Shown one piece after another: positions 12,450 to 18,753 of a stretch of 47,500 bases of DNA. The stretch is taken from the NCBI GenBank assembly GCA_905221605.1, contig CAJNDS010002248.1:442416-489915 (forward strand). The letters run 5' to 3'. A model generated the notes under the pieces. That model was not told the DNA's origin, ran no database searches, and worked only from the letters and a program-made list of their open reading frames with translations. Numbering within the stretch: the first letter of the stretch is position 1; each line of letters opens with the position of its first letter. The position numbers and the translations under genes are program-made. This DNA is from Symbiodinium natans. Its lineage: Eukaryota > Sar > Dinophyceae > Suessiales > Symbiodiniaceae.

Positions 12450-15400
12450 CACATTTTTATTTATTTATACTTATTAACTTATTTATAGATACATACATAT
12501 ATACGGAGAGAGGGGGATAGGTGCCCCTGGCAAGGATCACGGCGCAACCGACTGAGCGTATCACGTCGAAGGGCGAAATCGGCAGCGGCATGTTTGTAAT
12601 CCTGGTGCCTGGGACGGCTTTTTTGCAGTTGTCAAAATTTATGGTTTAGGGTTTGTTTGGGGTTTAGGGTTTACAGTTTTTAAGGACAGAGCGCTGTAAC
12701 TGCCTGTGTATACATACATACATATATATATATATATTACAGTCGCTACCACAAAAAGGAACCCAAAACGGGAACCATTCATGCAAATGTAGACTCACAC
12801 AAGCTGAACCGTTTCTTACGGAGCCCAAAGAATCTACAATACCAATACAAACATGCAAATGGCATCATCATGATCATCTCATGGTTGGGCATTCCGATTG
12901 CTGCTCCTGTAGCAGACTGGGAGCGGCGCCAAGAACACGAGGTAATATGAGAAGGGTTTAGGGTTTCAGGGTTTGGGGGTTTACGGCTTCGGGAACCCTA
13001 AAGCAAAAGAAGTGAAGACCGCTATTGCTAAAAGACACCTCGCTGCATTCGTCTACGACCTCAGCTGTATGTAGTGTTTCGGGTTTAGGGTTTGAGCTAG
13101 GTCGACCCTTGGGACATTTTATATTTTCCCTTATTCGGGTTTAAGAGGGTTTTCAGAGGGTTTGTGGGGCAAACCTAGTAAGGGTGCAGCTTCAGAATCT
13201 CGAACGTACGTTGCTTTTCCACACAGTTTCAATCCTCCCCCTGCCAAGGACGGCATCGCACTCATGGACCAGAACGACGCGGGACAAATGACGAGGCTGT
13301 GATACATGTGCCAGTGTGCCAGCGGTCCGCTTTATGGGAAATCCCTTGGGATATTCCAATATTTTCCCTTATTGGGTTTAAGAGGGTTACATTCATTTTT
13401 CCCTTGTTGGGTTTAAGAAGCTTATACTTCCCATATTGGGTTTAAGAGGACCACATCTTCCCTTATTGGGCTTAAGAGGAAAATACCTTCCCTGATTGAG
13501 TTTCTAGGTAGGCCCTTGGGACATTTTATATTTTCCCTTATTGGGTTTAAGAGGGCCATATTCAGGAATATTTTTCAGGTGGTTTTAGGGGCCATCCTAG
13601 GTTTAAGACGACGATACTCAGGAGTAGAGCCATCCCAAGGCTTGAAGGGTGACTCGGACACGGGCTCTGGGTTCAGGTTTTGCTGCGGGGGTTCTGGGAT
13701 TTAGGGTTTAGGGTTTAGGGTTTAGGGTTTAAGGTTTAGGGTTTAGGGTTTAGGGTGCAATGAGGGCATTGTACAGCAGGGCTGTGAGACCTATCTTCAG
13801 CATCTGACATTGCTCCGCGACTCCCAGCTTCGCCCGCCTTATCATCTTCCAGAGCAGCCCGACATCCTTAGGTTTAGGGTTTAGGGTTTAGGGTTTAGGG
13901 TTTAGGGTTTAGGGTTTAGGGTTTAGGGTTTAGGGTTTAAACTCTCAATTCCTTTGCAGCAGCCTCTCCAGCTGCACATCGTGCTGCTCTGCAAAGACGA
14001 TGCGAACGAAAACCCTGAGCCCTCAACCGGTTCTCCAGTGACTGTTTACATCTCCTCCCTGTTTTTGCTCAAAACCCTTAAGAACCACGACCTCAAATAC
14101 TCCAAACCTTGGGACCCAGGCACATTCAGGCTGGACCCATACAGCCAAAGCTCTGAATGCCACTCGGCCGGTGGCCAAAAAAGCAATCCCACCGTGCACC
14201 AAACCCTAAACCCTTTATCCTAAACCCTAAACTCTAAACCCTTTATTCTAAACCCTAAACCCTAAACCCTGTTTAAAGGCACTCCAAAGCACCGGAAGTG
14301 CTGAGAGCCGGAGATAGCTTCGGGGAGGAAATTCTCCTGGGGAGTGAGAAGCAGACTCTCGGCCTGGTGTGGAGGAGGATTGCAGGCTTGAGGTTGAGGG
14401 TTTAGGGTTTGGCGTTCGGGTTCAGGGTTTAAGGCTTAGGGCTAGGGTTTAGGGTTCAGGGTTCAGGGTTCAGGGTTCAGGGTTTAGGGTTTAGGGTTTA
14501 GGGTTTAGGGTTTAGGGTTTCGAAATACTCACGGCCTTGCAGATTTCTTTTGTTAATTCGCGTGTGCTTCCTCATGATGATATGAGTGCATAGAACAGTT
14601 TGCGTGATGTTTTGCGTGATGTGACTGCTAAGAAGTTGCATGTTTGCCGGCAGCCTCCAAAGTCCGTTGCTCAAAAGGGTTTAGGGTTTAGGGTTTGGGG
14701 TTTAGGGTTTAGGGCTTGTTGCCGGGTTACCTGGGAAACAAAAGCCCAAACCCTGAAGCTCTCGCCAACCCCTAAGCTCCAAACCCTTGGGCGGGTGGTG
14801 TTTTGGGCTTCTGAATCAACTTCTGCATTCCACCCTAACCCTAAACCCTAAACCCTAACCCCTAAACCCTAAACCCTAAACCCTAAGCCCTAACTAAGCC
14901 CCTAAACCCTACACCCTAAGCCGGCCACACACAGTGGAGACTCGAAGAGTCCCTGCAGACCGATTGCCCTTGTGACCTGTGCAGTACGGGCAGCCCCAAA
15001 GCTGACAAGTACTTGAGGCCCTGAACCCTCAACCCTAAACCCCAAACCCTAACCCTAAACCCTAAACCCTAACCCTAAACCCTAAATCCTAAACCGTAAA
15101 CCCTAAACCCCAAACCCTAACCCTAAACCCTAAACCCTCAACTGCTCTGGAGTGTAGAGTGCAAAGCATTCTCTCTGTAGTTGCCCCGTGGGGCATGGCT
15201 AGACAGGTGGCAAAACAAACCCTATACCCTAAACCTCTTTGCGGCGATCTTCACGTCCCCAAGCCTAAGATTTTGTTTTCTGTTTTTCTGTGGTTTTGGG
15301 GGGGCCTCAAGCCCTAAACCCAAACTGAAAGGGGTTTGGGTGGGCTGAGCTTGGGAACCCCCACCCAAACGAAATCAAGATACCAAAAACCCCTATCACC

Positions 15401-16429
15401 CTCTAACCCTGGGAGCTTTTTTCCAGCAAGCCTATGATGTCTGAAAGCCGGCGGGGGTGGAGGGTTTAGGGTTTTGGGATAAGTGTTAAAGTGCCGCTGG
15501 AGGGGTCGGGGTTGGGGGGGGGGGGGGTTAGAGCGCTTAAACCCTAAACCCTAGAAGCCTCAAACGAGGTATGCTTACACCGTCTCGGCCACATCAAGAG
15601 TGGCACCTTGTCAGTTCGCAAGCAGAGGGCCTTAGGGTTTAGGGTTTAGGGTTCAGGGCTTAGGGTTTAGTTTCGGGTTCAGGGCTTAGGGTTTAGTGTT
15701 TAGGGCTAGGGCTATTAGAAATAGCAATAATATTGATAGCAATAATGACAATACTAGCAAGAACCAGTATTATGTAACAATACTGCTAGCAAAAAACAAT
15801 AATAATGGCCTTACTACTAAATCGAACAGGGCTTTGGGAATTTTCTAGCATAAACATCTAGGGGCCATAAGGGCTTGCCATCAGCAATTCTGCCGACCCC
15901 TATAGTATGTCCCCATTGAGTTTAGCGAAGGGCCTTCGTGGTTTCAGGTTGCTGTTGCATTTCAAGAAAAGGGTTTTGCGTAGGGTTTGTGAAGTTCAAA
16001 ATCGAACTCCCGGTATATATCTGCAGACATCACTCTTGAAAGGCGCAGTTGAAAGTAGAACTGGTAACTACCAACTAATAAAATTTTAATAGGAACCCTA
16101 GTAATCTTTAGGGTGTATTCCTTAGTTACTTGCTGCTGCTTAGTAGGAATGAGGGAATGAGGTACCCTTTAAGGGATTACATAGGGTACCTCATTCCCTC
16201 ATTCCCTACTAACCACAGTAAGATTAAGGGGTTGTGGAGTCTCTAGGAACAACAGCAGCCTAACCCTACTCTGACCTAACCCTAACCTACCTAACCCTGA
16301 ATCCTAAACCCTAAGCCCTACCCCCGAATTGGCCAGGTAATGCTGTTCATTCCGGCTGACGATTTCATGGCCCAGTTCGCCCCACTGCCTGAGATCCTTT
16401 CCATTATGCGACACAACTTTTCCATCTGA
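300..16429 (+). CDS. Voltage-gated, cyclic-nucleotide-binding-domain K+ channel gene, 3' part, multi-exon
   Basis: The gene encodes a six-helix potassium channel of the KCNH/HCN/CNG superfamily that would conduct K+ across a membrane under voltage and ligand control. Short exons appear in protein order: S3 (YLRTWFFVDFITAIPPL), S4 (VLKVLKLLRALKFLKPRR), S5 (VLGHLLACLLPILAGGF), pore helix and filter (TTVTTVGYGD), S6 (FTMFSMIVGGAFYG then YVIGNISVIL), C-linker, and a cyclic-nucleotide fold (SKGEIGSGMFVIL, LRAGDSFGEEILL, VMLFIPADDF). The frame ends with TGA at 16,427. S1, part of S2 and the start codon lie upstream of the window. Introns are about 0.4-2 kb and full of TTTAGGG-type repeats. The family call is firm from the filter plus the cyclic-nucleotide fold. 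Exon edges are partly uncertain and some linker exons are probably missed. I cannot tell whether ligand binding is retained. Confidence 0.9.
421..1536. repeat. Intron: TTTAGGG repeats, hairpin element, long degenerate CCCTAAA tract
   Basis: TTTAGGG units at 421-487, a hairpin element at 579-675, then an unusually long decayed array at 1015-1535 of CCCTAAA-like units with many A or C length variants, including a C tract at about 1430-1446. Confidence 0.8.
579..675. mobile_element. MITE-like hairpin family 1, copy 1
   Basis: Terminal inverted repeat GGGATGTTCC...GGAACATCCC with a second conserved block TATACTAATAGTCC / GGACTGTTAGTATA. About 97 bp long. The same family recurs at 38,416, 43,169 and 46,186. 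No coding capacity, so it would be non-autonomous. Confidence 0.8.
1537..1635 (+). CDS. Channel exon candidate between S3 and S4
   Basis: An open, unique stretch in a repeat desert, translating to a segment containing LEYIVQRGPSTDGIKLLKG. It lies between the S3 exon and the S4 exon, as expected for the S3-S4 linker. A GCAG acceptor-like sequence occurs at 1536-1539. There is no family signature of its own, so the call depends on position. Confidence 0.5.
1751..1815 (+). CDS. Channel exon: S4 voltage-sensor segment
   Basis: The frame from GAG at 1751 reads VLKVLKLLRALKFLKPRR. Basic residues (K, K, R, K, K, R, R) are spaced through a hydrophobic helix, as in S4 sensors of this superfamily. CCCTAAA arrays lie immediately upstream (1650-1740) and TTTAGGG repeats downstream (from 1842). 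Confidence 0.7.
1825..2692. repeat. Intron: TTTAGGG arrays and a 10-bp variant array
   Basis: TTTAGGG units at 1842-1870, CCCTAAA at 2106-2160, and a variant array at about 2240-2365 built on TTTATATGGG (10 bp) that grades back into TTTAGGG. Open frames here consist largely of translated repeat. Confidence 0.75.
2693..2765 (+). CDS. Channel exon candidate: S4-S5 region
   Basis: It follows a good pyrimidine-rich acceptor (CTCTTCCAG ending 2692). It reads ANALPQLRKIFQGTELG and then SRLEDII, an amphipathic basic segment consistent with the intracellular region after S4. CCCTAAA lies upstream and TTTAGGG downstream. The donor is not evident. Confidence 0.6.
2771..4720. repeat. Intron: several telomere-type arrays, poly-G tract, 23-bp tandem pair
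   Basis: TTTAGGG arrays at 2785-2843, 3059-3112 and 4191-4232; CCCTAAA at 3418-3468; a G run near 3597-3617; a 23-bp unit repeated twice at 3838-3883. No channel exon recognised. A minus-strand ORF at 3873-4034 is listed separately. Confidence 0.7.
3873..4034 (-). CDS. Small ORF with N-terminal membrane anchor (53 aa), possible antisense exon
   Basis: From ATG at 4034 (minus strand) to TAG at 3873. It begins MNLRSRRIFWVLAALIPL and continues AVLVALVK: a basic N terminus followed by one strongly hydrophobic segment, typical of a type II signal anchor. It lies antisense within a channel intron. No homologue recognised. It could be a first exon of a minus-strand gene or chance, because the plus strand is also open here. 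A 23-bp tandem repeat overlaps its 3' end. Confidence 0.3.
   Translation of the reverse strand: MNLRSRRIFWVLAALIPLAVLVALVKPSKTLSQILKNSIPSELPSYTTSCAPV
4721..4821 (+). CDS. Channel exon: S4-S5 linker and start of S5
   Basis: After TTTGCAG (ending 4720) the frame reads RLLLLKRYQLSKLRLSNV and ends in FRIFISCFSA. That hydrophobic end joins well to the next exon (CVLGHLLACLL) to give one S5 helix. The donor is not GT, and the last few bases are uncertain. Confidence 0.6.
4830..5741. repeat. Intron: CCCTAAA arrays and unique sequence
   Basis: A G tract at 4837-4847, CCCTAAA-type units at 4861-4875, 5082-5170 and 5640-5722. Otherwise unique, with no supported coding segment. Confidence 0.65.
5742..5818 (+). 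CDS. Channel exon: S5 segment
   Basis: The exon starts after CTCCGCAG (ending 5741) and reads CVLGHLLACLLPILAGGF then LERYS. The HLLACL pattern corresponds to the S5 HW/HLLACLW signature of this channel family. It is flanked by CCCTAAA repeats upstream and TTTAGGG repeats from 5824. Confidence 0.75.
5819..6769. repeat. Intron between S5 and pore exons
   Basis: TTTAGGG array at 5824-5860, CCCTAAA at 6350-6385, an ACACATACA-rich patch at 6550-6605. The turret between S5 and the pore may be encoded here, but I could not identify it. Confidence 0.6.
6770..6845 (+). CDS. Channel exon: pore helix and selectivity filter
   Basis: The frame reads YITTLYWAMTTVTTVGYGD then ITPQ. The K+ filter TVGYGD is encoded at 6816-6833 and the preceding helix is typical. 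A GT donor follows CAG at 6846. The downstream exon joins in frame (ITPQ to DDEERVF). Confidence 0.95.
6846..7898. repeat. Intron between pore and S6 exons, with AGAGAC microsatellite
   Basis: GT-AG intron whose two boundaries share CCGCAGG. It contains TTTAGGG-type repeats at 7306-7390 and a purine microsatellite (AGAGAGAC and AGAGAGGC units) at about 7644-7790. Open frames over the microsatellite are artefacts. Confidence 0.75.
7899..7956 (+). CDS. Channel exon: post-filter turn and first half of S6
   Basis: The acceptor is GCCGCAG (ending 7898). It reads DDEERVFTMFSMIVGGAFYG, the conserved segment after the filter, with the S6 gating glycines. The exon ends one base into the last Gly codon, and the intron starts GCTGCC, a GC donor. 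Confidence 0.9.
7957..8350. repeat. Intron with TATGGTATAG decamer array
   Basis: GC-AG intron. A decamer TATGGTATAG repeats about ten times at 8151-8265, then decays into TATAGTA units. Confidence 0.8.
8351..8394 (+). CDS. Channel exon: second half of S6
   Basis: The acceptor is ATGTCTCAG (ending 8350). The first two bases complete the split Gly codon, then YVIGNISVILASRD, the cytoplasmic end of S6. The following intron appears to start GCTGGG (GC donor). At 44 bp it is one of the shortest exons here. Confidence 0.88.
8395..9334. repeat. Intron: arrays and unique sequence
   Basis: Repeats at 8440-8475 and 8597-8642, and a dense TTTAGGG block at 9183-9312 just before the C-linker exon. An open frame at 8822-9217 has no recognisable domain. 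Confidence 0.6.
9335..9395 (+). CDS. Channel exon: C-linker helix A
   Basis: The acceptor is GCTGCAG (ending 9334). It reads VNRQAHKERLRLIHAWLVHH, matching the first C-linker helices of CNBD channels. The most natural join to the next exon uses a GA donor at 9396, a type reported in dinoflagellates. Confidence 0.82.
9396..9968. repeat. Intron: CCCTAAA then TTTAGGG arrays
   Basis: CCCTAAA at 9488-9520; TTTAGGG at 9690-9742 and 9868-9925. Confidence 0.65.
9969..10037 (+). CDS. Channel exon: C-linker helix B
   Basis: The acceptor is CTGAAG (ending 9968). It reads FPNPLKHRVWAYYKTLVTNK, the basic-aromatic C-linker helix (compare the family pattern hRRRVxxYYxxY). The 3' edge near ACTCAG is uncertain. 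Confidence 0.78.
10038..10530. repeat. Intron with one of the longest perfect CCCTAAA runs
   Basis: About eleven perfect CCCTAAA units at 10,219-10,300 and five more at 10,430-10,480. A 35-bp stretch at 10,471-10,505 duplicates the acceptor and start of the following exon (10,515-10,549). Confidence 0.8.
10531..10627 (+). CDS. Channel exon: C-linker helices C-D
   Basis: The frame reads LEDSTIFNDLSPELRQDVV then PQLAKTETFR. The NDLSPELRxxV motif is diagnostic of CNBD-channel C-linkers. Its first 19 bases and the acceptor are duplicated 44 bp upstream. CCCTAAA repeats precede it and TTTAGGG repeats follow. Confidence 0.87.
10628..11401. repeat. Intron: TTTAGGG/TTAGGGC arrays and unique sequence
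   Basis: TTTAGGG and TTAGGGC units at 10,628-10,715; CCCTAAA at 11,345-11,390. A minus-strand stretch at about 11,150-11,215 can read a hydrophobic segment, but I do not call it. Confidence 0.6.
11402..11512 (+). CDS. Channel exon: end of C-linker, start of cyclic-nucleotide fold
   Basis: The acceptor is CTGCCTCAG (ending 11401). It reads ARYMVPPDLLN and then HLLFQNIPSSVIVRLVPII, the helix pair before the CNBD beta-roll. The downstream boundary is not clear. Confidence 0.82.
11513..12534. repeat. Intron: TA-rich tracts around a 101-bp hairpin element
   Basis: TA/CA microsatellites at 11,690-11,782 and 11,884-11,935 flank a hairpin at 11,783-11,883. Telomere-type array at 12,069-12,187 with an internal TTAGGGG variant block. 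A further TA tract at 12,416-12,505. Confidence 0.75.
11783..11883. mobile_element. MITE-like hairpin in a TA tract
   Basis: Imperfect inverted repeats of about 38 bp: GGGTGGCTGTCAAAACTATG at the left against CATAATTTTGACAACCACCC at the right. Both flanks are TATATA, so a TA-type target duplication is possible but cannot be proven. Confidence 0.7.
12535..12604 (+). CDS. Channel exon: CNBD beta strands (GEIG..MFVI)
   Basis: The acceptor is GGCAAG (ending 12534). It reads ITAQPTERITSKGEIGSG then MFVIL, the conserved GE.G..M(Y/F)FI segment of cyclic-nucleotide folds. A GT donor (GTGCCT) begins at 12605. Confidence 0.88.
12605..14297. repeat. Intron: arrays and a tandem repeat of a pyrimidine-rich unit
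   Basis: TTTAGGG arrays at 13,700-13,755 and 13,868-13,940 (about ten perfect units). A separate tandem family with consensus TTCCCTTATTGGGTTTAAGA occurs at 13,107-13,150 and 13,339-13,555. CCCTAAA at 14,200-14,270. A short CNBD exon is probably missed here. Confidence 0.65.
14298..14352 (+). CDS. Channel exon: phosphate-binding-cassette start (GDSFGEEILL)
   Basis: It reads VLRAGDSFGEEILLGSEKQT. GxxFGExxLL is the core of the cyclic-nucleotide-binding cassette. The Arg that contacts the phosphate in ligand-binding members is not visible in this exon. Confidence 0.85.
14600..14644 (+). CDS. Channel exon candidate: strand after the binding cassette
   Basis: The frame reads LRDVTAKKLHVC, which fits the (R)xxTVxAxxxxxV strand expected between the FGE exon and the VMLFIPADDF exon. 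Splice sites are poor, so this rests on position and pattern. Confidence 0.4.
14645..16336. repeat. Last channel intron: CCCTAAA arrays and a 71-bp hairpin
   Basis: CCCTAAA-type arrays at 14,832-14,930 and 15,024-15,142; a G tract at 15,516-15,528; TTTAGGG at 15,630-15,710; AT-rich stretch at 15,720-15,840; a near-perfect hairpin at 16,141-16,211. No further exon recognised. Confidence 0.6.
16141..16211. repeat. Near-perfect 71-bp hairpin
   Basis: Arms TAGTAGGAATGAGGGAATGA / TCATTCCCTCATTCCCTACTA-type, about 28 bp each with a one-base gap and a loop of about 14 bases. It may be a MITE or a foldback element. Confidence 0.7.
16337..16429 (+). CDS. Channel terminal exon with stop
   Basis: The acceptor is GGCCAG (ending 16336). 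It reads VMLFIPADDFMAQFAPLPE then ILSIMRHNFSI and TGA at 16,427-16,429. This matches the last strand and helix C of a cyclic-nucleotide fold. A CTA microsatellite begins 20 bases after the stop. Confidence 0.85.
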   Translation, partial: VMLFIPADDFMAQFAPLPEILSIMRHNFSI

Positions 16430-16446
16430 GCACAGCAGAGGCACGA

Positions 16447-16518
<72 letters not shown>

Positions 16519-16525
16519 GACTACG

Positions 16526-16558
<33 letters not shown>

Positions 16559-17795
16559 GCTACTACTGCTACTACTGCTACTACTACTACTACTACTACT
16601 ACTCCTACTACTCCTTCTACTCCTATACTGCTAATACTACTATTATTACTGCTTCTACTACTACTACGACGACGACTACTACTACCACCACTACCACTAC
16701 CACTACCACTGCCACTGCCACTGCCACTACCACTACCACCACCACCACCACCACCCCTACCCCTGCTTGGGGCGGGTGGTAGTTTTACCTGGCGGAAAAG
16801 CCGACAGCATGCAAGGGAGTTAAGGATATAGGTGTTCAGGGTTGTTACAAGCGTGCTCAGACGACAGCCTCACCGCATGCAATATGTTGCATGTGCGGTT
16901 CACGTTGAACGGCGCTTATGGCAGTTTCCCGATGCGGAAGCCTCCCAAACCACGCGGCACCAAAGAAGACTCGCGGCTTGGAGATGGTTTGGGGTTTAGG
17001 GTTTAGGGTTTTAGGGTTTAGGGTTTTAGGGTTTAGGGTTTAGGGTTTAGGGTTGAGGTCTGCAGGTTGCACGTTAAGGGTGCACAAAGTGCACTTGGGC
17101 CCGGAGGCAGCTCCGCATGCGGGCAAGTGGTTCTCGAGCTGCTTGCTTGCTCCCCTTTCTTTCCAGCTCAGGAGTCGTAAAGAAAGAAACTAATACATAT
17201 AGAGATACTATAAACACACGTATAATATATGTATATATATATATCTACGTATATATGTATGTATGTGCATACACACACATATACATATAGATATGTACAT
17301 ATATAAAGGGTGAACTCACGTTTGATTCGGCTGGGGACGTCAAAGATCTGCACGCTGTTCCGGCAGCTACTGCTGCCACAAGAACAAAATGCGCGCGCCG
17401 CCCGAAAGTTTCCCAAAGCTGGGGAACTGCCTTGTAATATGGATCTGAGCCCCTAAACCCTAAACCCTAAACCCTTGTAACATGCATCTCAGCCCCTCGT
17501 TTGGCTGTGGTCGGGACCCCGGCTGCCGAGGATTCAGAGGTGCAGGGCGTAATTAGGGCTATAAAGGCTTTAGGTTTTAGGGCTGTGTAGGGTAGAGGGT
17601 TTTGGGCTAGGGTTTAGGGCCATACGGGGTTTAGGGTTTAGGGCTAGAGAGGCTCGTCACAGCAGGTGGCGCAAAGAAGAACGAAGTAGCTTCCCCTGAG
17701 CCCCAAACCCTAAACCAGACAGACTTGGTGCCTCCAGGCCTCCCTCCAAAGGGGTGTCCTAAAGAATCGGAGACCGAAAGTAGTCAGACGTATTC

Positions 17796-17828
<33 letters not shown>

Positions 17829-18250
17829 GGGGTTGGCACCCCTGAGCTCGAGGTAGGAAAGTAGGAGGTGTAAGCTCTAAACCCAAAACCCTAAAAATCC
17901 TAAACCCCAATTCCTAATCCCTAACGCCCTGGAGCCCTAACTCCGAAGCCCTAAACCCTAAACCCTCTAAAAAGGTGAGCAAGGCCCCGGCCACACCCTC
18001 TATATACAACAACGACCCGAAGGGTCGTTAGCCAGCTGCCGGCTCGCGGGCCAAGGGAGAATTGGGAGTTTCAACCCTGAGAGGCCCCCAACAAGCTTTA
18101 CAAGTTTAGGGTTTAGGGTTTAGGGCTTGGGGTTTAGGGTTTAGGGTTTAGGGTTTAGGGTTTAGGGTTTAGGGTTTAGGGTTTAGGGTTTAGCATTTAG
18201 GGTTCGGTGTTTACGGTTTAGGGTTTGGGTTTCGGCCAAAAAGAGGCCTT
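16430..18250. repeat. 3' flank of channel gene: CTA microsatellite, arrays, TA tract, poly-G
   Basis: Imperfect CTA trinucleotide repeat at 16,449-16,755 grading into CCA; TTTAGGG at 16,990-17,056 and 18,105-18,195; TA/TG microsatellite at 17,205-17,305; a G run of about 27-28 at 17,799-17,826; a short perfect palindrome at 18,011-18,029. No gene recognised. Confidence 0.65.
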
Positions 18251-18375
18251 ATGGATGCATCACAGTTTCGGGATACAGCACAGCCCACGCCCCTAAGCAG
18301 CTACGACACACGGTGCTGGTCGAGTCTTTCGGAGCATGTGGGCTGCGACCCAATCATCCCTGACAGAATTAAGCC
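18251..18375 (+). CDS. Possible first coding exon of an unidentified gene
   Basis: ATG at 18,251 opens MDASQFRDTAQPTPLSSYDT and continues RCWSSLSEHVGCDPIIPDR. The composition is protein-like and free of repeat-derived residues, unlike other short frames nearby. No domain recognised. It lies 106 bp upstream of the first retroelement, so if it is the start of the gene whose exons resume at 35,627, both retroelements are intronic. That link is inference. Confidence 0.4.
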
Positions 18376-18480
18376 CGATTTATGGTTTATAGGGCTTAGG
18401 GTCAATGTAGCCCTTCTGCACCCCCCTTTACAGGGTGGGGCCCCCTTAGTACACTACCTGTAGTTAAGGGACTTATAAGT

Positions 18481-18690
18481 TGTTAATTTACGGGTATCCT
18501 CCTTGTATAGTCATGTTGTGCAGACCAGGACTACGACCTGCCGTCACCTTTTTGGCTCAAGATGAAAAAGGGCCGCTCTGAAAGCGGGTTGTACGTAGGG
18601 TCGAGGGCTGTGTTGATCCCCAACCCTTTGTGGTTCTCCCTCTTGTTGCCTTGTTCCCTTAGCTCAGGCATCAGAGTTTTGAGTCTTTCA
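18481..18690 (+). repeat. 5' LTR of element 1
   Basis: 210 bp, TG...CA ends. Its partner at 23,854 differs only at the fourth base (T here, G there) by eye. It contains a DinoSL-like segment and the start codon of a 61-codon ORF. Confidence 0.9.
18540..18561 (+). promoter_or_regulatory. DinoSL-like (trans-spliced leader) sequence in 5' LTR
   Basis: Ends ACCTTTTTGGCTCAAG followed directly by ATG. Compared with the 22-nt dinoflagellate spliced leader as I recall it (first base D, then CCGTAGCC..., ending TTTTGGCTCAAG), it matches at 19 of 22 positions. There is no GT donor after the final AAG, so it looks like the 5' end of a trans-spliced mRNA copied into DNA, not an SL RNA gene. Confidence 0.75.
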
Positions 18691-18747
18691 ACTGGTTATC
18701 AGGTCCGTATTGCTTTCATAGCTAAGACCCTAAGTGTAGCTGCCTGA
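18562..18747 (+). CDS. Leader ORF starting directly after the SL-like sequence (61 aa)
   Basis: ATG at 18,562 abuts the SL-like segment and the frame runs through the rest of the LTR and the primer-binding site to TGA at 18,745. It begins MKKGRSESGLYVGSRAVLI, with a short hydrophobic stretch in the middle (PLWFSLLLPC). It could be an upstream ORF or a remnant of the element's original N terminus: the HAD-like frame downstream is in the same reading frame, separated by this TGA and another at 18,817. Function unknown. Confidence 0.35.
   Translation: MKKGRSESGLYVGSRAVLIPNPLWFSLLLPCSLSSGIRVLSLSTGYQVRIAFIAKTLSVAA
18693..18705 (+). promoter_or_regulatory. Primer-binding site of element 1
   Basis: TGGTTATCAGGTC starts two bases after the 5' LTR. 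A TGG start adjacent to the LTR is typical of binding to the CCA end of a tRNA. The specific tRNA was not determined. Confidence 0.6.
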
Positions 18748-18753
18748 GAATGG

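Noticed and set aside
18540-18561. SL RNA gene
   Set aside because: No GT donor or downstream Sm-type region follows the leader-like segment; an ATG follows directly.
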